The notes beneath the pieces were generated by a model. The model saw nothing but the letters and a program-made list of their open reading frames with translations. It did no database searches and was not told the DNA's origin. Below, piece after piece: positions 6,376-7,865 of a stretch of 7,865 nt of DNA. The DNA comes from Chitinophagaceae bacterium. Lineage in GTDB: Bacteria; Bacteroidota; Bacteroidia; Chitinophagales; Chitinophagaceae. The position numbers and the translations under genes were made by a program. The DNA is taken from contig VIKJ01000139.1 in NCBI GenBank assembly GCA_008080615.1, forward strand, positions 1 to 7,865, read 5' to 3'. Positions within the stretch are counted from its first letter, which is position 1; each line of letters starts with the position of its first letter.

Positions 6376-6825
6376 ATGGAACTAAACTTGCTTACCCTTT
6401 GTTACCTCATTGGATCAATTACATTTATTATTGGTCTTAAAATGCTTTCGCATCCTGAATCTGCCCGTAAAGGTAATTTGATTGCTGCTGCAGGTATGAC
6501 CATATCTATTTTTGGAACCATTTTTTTATATCAGGAAGAGGGTGTTTTCTTACACAATTATGCATGGATTTTTTCTGCATTAATCATTGGTACTATCATT
6601 GGTACAATTGCAGCAAAGAAAGTGAAAATGACTTCCATGCCCGAGTTGGTAAGTTTATTTAATGGAATGGGAGGGGCTTGTGCCGCATTAATTTCAATCA
6701 TCGAATTTCAACATATTGAAAATAATATGCTCAATAATGCCAATGCTGCTACAGCAGATACCGCTACTTTATTGAGTGTTTTTGCTGGGTTGGTAATTGG
6801 TTCTGTTTCCTTTGCAGGAAGTTAA
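6376..6825 (+). CDS. pntB: NAD(P) transhydrogenase beta subunit, 5' part of a split pntB
   Basis: This 149-residue open frame is the N-terminal membrane half of PntB, which forms part of the proton channel. Hydrophobic helices lie at about residues 4-24, 34-52, 62-80, 91-110 and 128-147. The conserved KVKMTSMPELVSLFNG segment is at 82-97; Asn96 stands where E. coli has His91. The frame ends at TAA 6823-6825 straight after SVSFAGS (143-149). E. coli PntB continues there with VVAFGKLCGKI, about nine residues before a segment that matches the KVKDFSF found in another frame from 6824. Only one base (6823) lies where about 27 are expected, implying a net loss of about 26 bases. The product as sequenced would lack the rest of the membrane domain and the NADP(H) domain. 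It may be a real mutation or an assembly error. Confidence 0.9.
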   Translation: MELNLLTLCYLIGSITFIIGLKMLSHPESARKGNLIAAAGMTISIFGTIFLYQEEGVFLHNYAWIFSALIIGTIIGTIAAKKVKMTSMPELVSLFNGMGGACAALISIIEFQHIENNMLNNANAATADTATLLSVFAGLVIGSVSFAGS

Positions 6826-7765
6826 GGTAAAAGACTTTTCATTTAAAGGTCAACAAGTATTCAATATGCTGCTTTTTGTTTTCATTGTAGTACTTTCTGC
6901 ATATTTAATTGTACAATTAAATAGCACCAACTATGGTTTATTTTATCTGGTATTTGCAGCAGCATTGTTATACGGTGTGTTATTTGTTTTTCCTATTGGT
7001 GGTGCAGATATGCCTGTGGTAATTTCTTTATTGAATTCATTTACTGGAGTAGCTGCTGCTTGTGCTGGTTTTTTATACAACAATCAGGTAATGCTTACGG
7101 GCGGTATTTTGGTAGGAGCTGCTGGTACTTTGTTAACTATTCTGATGTGCAAAGCCATGAACAGAAGTTTACTGAACGTGCTTATTGGTTCGTTTGGTGC
7201 AACTGCTTCAGGAACCCAACAAGCTGTTACAGGTAACTATAAAGAAATTAGCTTAAGTGATGCTGCTGTTTGCATGAGTTATGCGAATAAAGTGATTATT
7301 GTACCAGGATATGGATTGGCTGTTGCACAAGCACAGCACGTATGCCATGAACTAGAAAAATTGTTAGCAGAAAAAGGGGTGGAAGTTAAATATGCTATTC
7401 ATCCTGTTGCAGGTAGAATGCCTGGTCATATGAATGTTTTATTAGCTGAGGCCGATGTAGATTATGACAATCTGATGGAAATGGAACAAGCCAATGATGA
7501 ATTTAAATCAACCGATGTGGTACTAATATTGGGAGCAAATGATGTAGTTAATCCTGCAGCAAAATCAGATCCTGCTTCACCCATTTACGGAATGCCTATT
7601 TTAGAAGTTGAACAGGCTAAAACTGTTATTGTAAATAAGCGAAGTATGAAACCTGGGTATGCGGGTATAGAAAACGCCTTATTTTTTCAACCCAAAACAT
7701 CCATGCTATTTGGTGATGCCAAAGTAGCTTTACAAAAATTGGTTGCCGAAATTAAGGCACTTTAA
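6797..7765 (+). CDS. pntB: NAD(P) transhydrogenase beta subunit, 3' part of a split pntB
   Basis: This frame continues PntB after the lesion; true homology begins near 6824 (KVKDFSFKGQQVFN). Numbering from a TTG at 6797, membrane helices lie at about 26-43, 47-66, 73-93 and 98-117, with the conserved GGADMPVVISLLNSFTG (68-84) and CKAMNRS (118-124). The NADP(H)-binding domain III follows: VIIVPGYGLAVAQAQ (166-180), HPVAGRMPGHMNVLLAEA (202-219), GANDVVNPAA (246-255), DPASPIYGMP (258-267), KRSMKPGYAG (281-290) and MLFGDAK (303-309), ending KAL as in E. coli. There is no credible independent start: the TTG at 6797 lies inside the upstream coding frame and the first ATG (6866) is already inside the conserved region. 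I treat it as the distal half of a broken or misread pntB, not a separate gene. Confidence 0.9.
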   Translation: MVLFPLQEVKVKDFSFKGQQVFNMLLFVFIVVLSAYLIVQLNSTNYGLFYLVFAAALLYGVLFVFPIGGADMPVVISLLNSFTGVAAACAGFLYNNQVMLTGGILVGAAGTLLTILMCKAMNRSLLNVLIGSFGATASGTQQAVTGNYKEISLSDAAVCMSYANKVIIVPGYGLAVAQAQHVCHELEKLLAEKGVEVKYAIHPVAGRMPGHMNVLLAEADVDYDNLMEMEQANDEFKSTDVVLILGANDVVNPAAKSDPASPIYGMPILEVEQAKTVIVNKRSMKPGYAGIENALFFQPKTSMLFGDAKVALQKLVAEIKAL

Positions 7766-7801
7766 TGTTGGAATAATTCAAACATCAATCAATCATTTCA
7801 T

Positions 7802-7865
7802 TTGTCATTACCAGAAATTTTTTTAAATAGCTTAAGCGGAGTAGCGGGTTTTGATCAATCTGCAT
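7802..7865 (+). CDS. Start of an unidentified protein, cut by the window edge
   Basis: An open frame from a TTG at 7802 reads [M]SLPEIFLNSLSGVAGFDQSA to the end of the window (21 codons). The frame is open only back to the pntB stop and holds no ATG, so TTG is the most plausible start in view; a start beyond the window edge is also possible. The pattern LPxxFxxSLxGxxGFDxxA reminds me of the N-terminus of Bacteroidota 16S rRNA (cytosine-C5) methyltransferases of the RsmF/NOL1-NOP2-Sun type, but 21 residues cannot establish that. It lies 36 bases after pntB with no terminator between them, so it may be read from the pnt operon. Confidence 0.4.
   Translation, partial: MSLPEIFLNSLSGVAGFDQSA

Noticed and set aside
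7766..7801. Terminator after pntB
   Set aside because: The short gap holds only a simple ATCA-rich repeat and no stem followed by a T run.
1..7865. CRISPR, phage, transposon, toxin-antitoxin or defence system
   Set aside because: I found no repeat array, transposase, integrase or small toxin/antitoxin pair; the genes are metabolic and the coding style looks uniform.

Overview
The window looks like a chromosomal segment from a member of the Bacteroidota, probably close to the Chitinophagaceae. The reasons are the AT-rich DNA, the scarcity of usable Shine-Dalgarno sequences, short boxes resembling the Bacteroidota -7 element (TAnnTTTG) directly in front of several start codons, and a methyltransferase-like family with an N-terminal HG[IV]HSPFVF motif that I associate with this phylum. 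The taxonomic call is inferred from these traits and was not tested by a search.

Layout. Positions 1-162 (minus strand) hold the first 54 codons of an enolase-superfamily protein, most like dipeptide epimerases. Everything else reads on the plus strand: a short-chain dehydrogenase/reductase (260-976) and a monofunctional FAD proline dehydrogenase (1066-2253). Next comes a compact folate/dTMP cluster: thyA (2323-3117), folA (from 3140), a small unknown membrane protein (3630-4109) and a degenerate methyltransferase-like protein (4102-4842). After an 80-bp promoter-like gap comes the three-subunit proton-translocating transhydrogenase operon pntAA-pntAB-pntB (4923-7765). The window ends in the first 21 codons of another gene (about 7802 onward). 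No non-coding stretch exceeds 300 bases. I saw no tRNA, rRNA, CRISPR array or mobile element.

How the genes fit together. ThyA turns dUMP into dTMP and oxidises methylene-tetrahydrofolate to dihydrofolate. FolA regenerates tetrahydrofolate with NADPH. The Pnt complex uses the proton gradient to make NADPH from NADH. Proline dehydrogenase and the SDR are separate metabolic genes.

The window is mostly ordinary housekeeping DNA and I do not see a new multi-gene system. The points worth a second look are two coding lesions and two degenerate active sites. folA has an apparent one-base loss six codons before its expected stop; repairing it restores both a normal DHFR C-terminus and a TAATG stop/start junction with the next gene. 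pntB has a net loss of about 26 bases that splits it into two frames. The SDR lacks its catalytic serine, and the methyltransferase-like protein has lost its SAM-binding signature residues.
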